Source of the DNA: JBBDIM01 sp040880405 | GTDB lineage: Bacteria; Planctomycetota; Planctomycetia; Pirellulales; Pirellulaceae | Length of the DNA: 6,201 bases | Direction: 5' to 3' | Assembly (NCBI GenBank): GCA_040880405.1 | Contig: JBBDIM010000060.1 | Span: 1-6,201, forward strand | Shown here: positions 6,166 to 6,201 of the stretch, in pieces | Layout: every line of letters starts with the position of its first letter | Position numbering within the stretch: position 1 is the stretch's first letter | Translations under genes and position numbers: made by a program | Notes under the pieces: generated by a model | What the model was told of the DNA's origin: nothing | Database searches by the model: none | Seen by the model: the letters and a program-made list of their open reading frames with translations, nothing else

Positions 6166-6179
6166 CTAAGGAAACTTAG
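6166..6179. repeat. Short inverted repeat CTAAG-GAAA-CTTAG upstream of the cheY-like gene
   Basis: A perfect 5-bp inverted repeat with a 4-base spacer, 84 bp upstream of the cheY-like start, in the non-coding stretch 6083-6201. In plus-strand RNA the spacer would be a GAAA tetraloop; on the minus strand it could be a small operator. A TTGACG hexamer (minus strand, 6200-6195) lies just upstream and would place the repeat over the -10 region, but I do not see a good -10 box. Role unknown. Confidence 0.45.
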
Positions 6180-6201
6180 GTTGCAAGTTTGGTGCGTCAA
6201 G

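Overview
The window (6201 bp, GC-rich, no RNA genes, no mobile element) looks like ordinary chromosome from a Gram-negative-type bacterium. A planctomycete (Pirellula-like) is the best guess. This is inferred from the exported protein built of repeated secretin/TonB N-terminal (STN) domains, the HEAT/TPR protein, and the weak Shine-Dalgarno sequences at some starts. No marker gene proves the taxonomy.

Left two thirds (46-4199, minus strand): four closely spaced genes read right to left as one probable operon. They are a HEAT/TPR repeat protein (3534-4199), FAD-dependent glycerol-3-phosphate dehydrogenase glpD (1820-3484), glycerol kinase glpK (266-1780) and a 69-residue two-helix membrane protein (46-255). 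Gaps are 49, 39 and 10 bp. GlpK phosphorylates glycerol. GlpD oxidises the resulting glycerol-3-phosphate to dihydroxyacetone phosphate and passes electrons to membrane quinone, so the pair forms a complete glycerol-to-glycolysis route. No glycerol facilitator (GlpF) or GlpR-type repressor lies in the window. The repeat protein and the small membrane protein are unfamiliar companions for this pathway.

Middle (4200-4351): a 152-bp divergent intergenic region that must hold promoters for the glp operon (minus) and for the next gene (plus). Candidate boxes are weak.

Right third: a secreted 415-residue protein with three STN-like domains and one secretin N1-like domain but no secretin barrel (4352-5599, plus). 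It converges on a single-domain CheY-type response regulator (5720-6082, minus). Between them is a convincing intrinsic terminator for the cheY-like gene; its U-tract lies over the stop codon of the STN gene. The last 119 bp are the cheY-like gene's upstream region.

I see no clear undescribed multi-gene system. The items most worth a second look are the barrel-less multi-STN protein, the repeat protein leading the glp operon, the altered motifs in GlpD and GlpK, and the structured leader in front of glpD.
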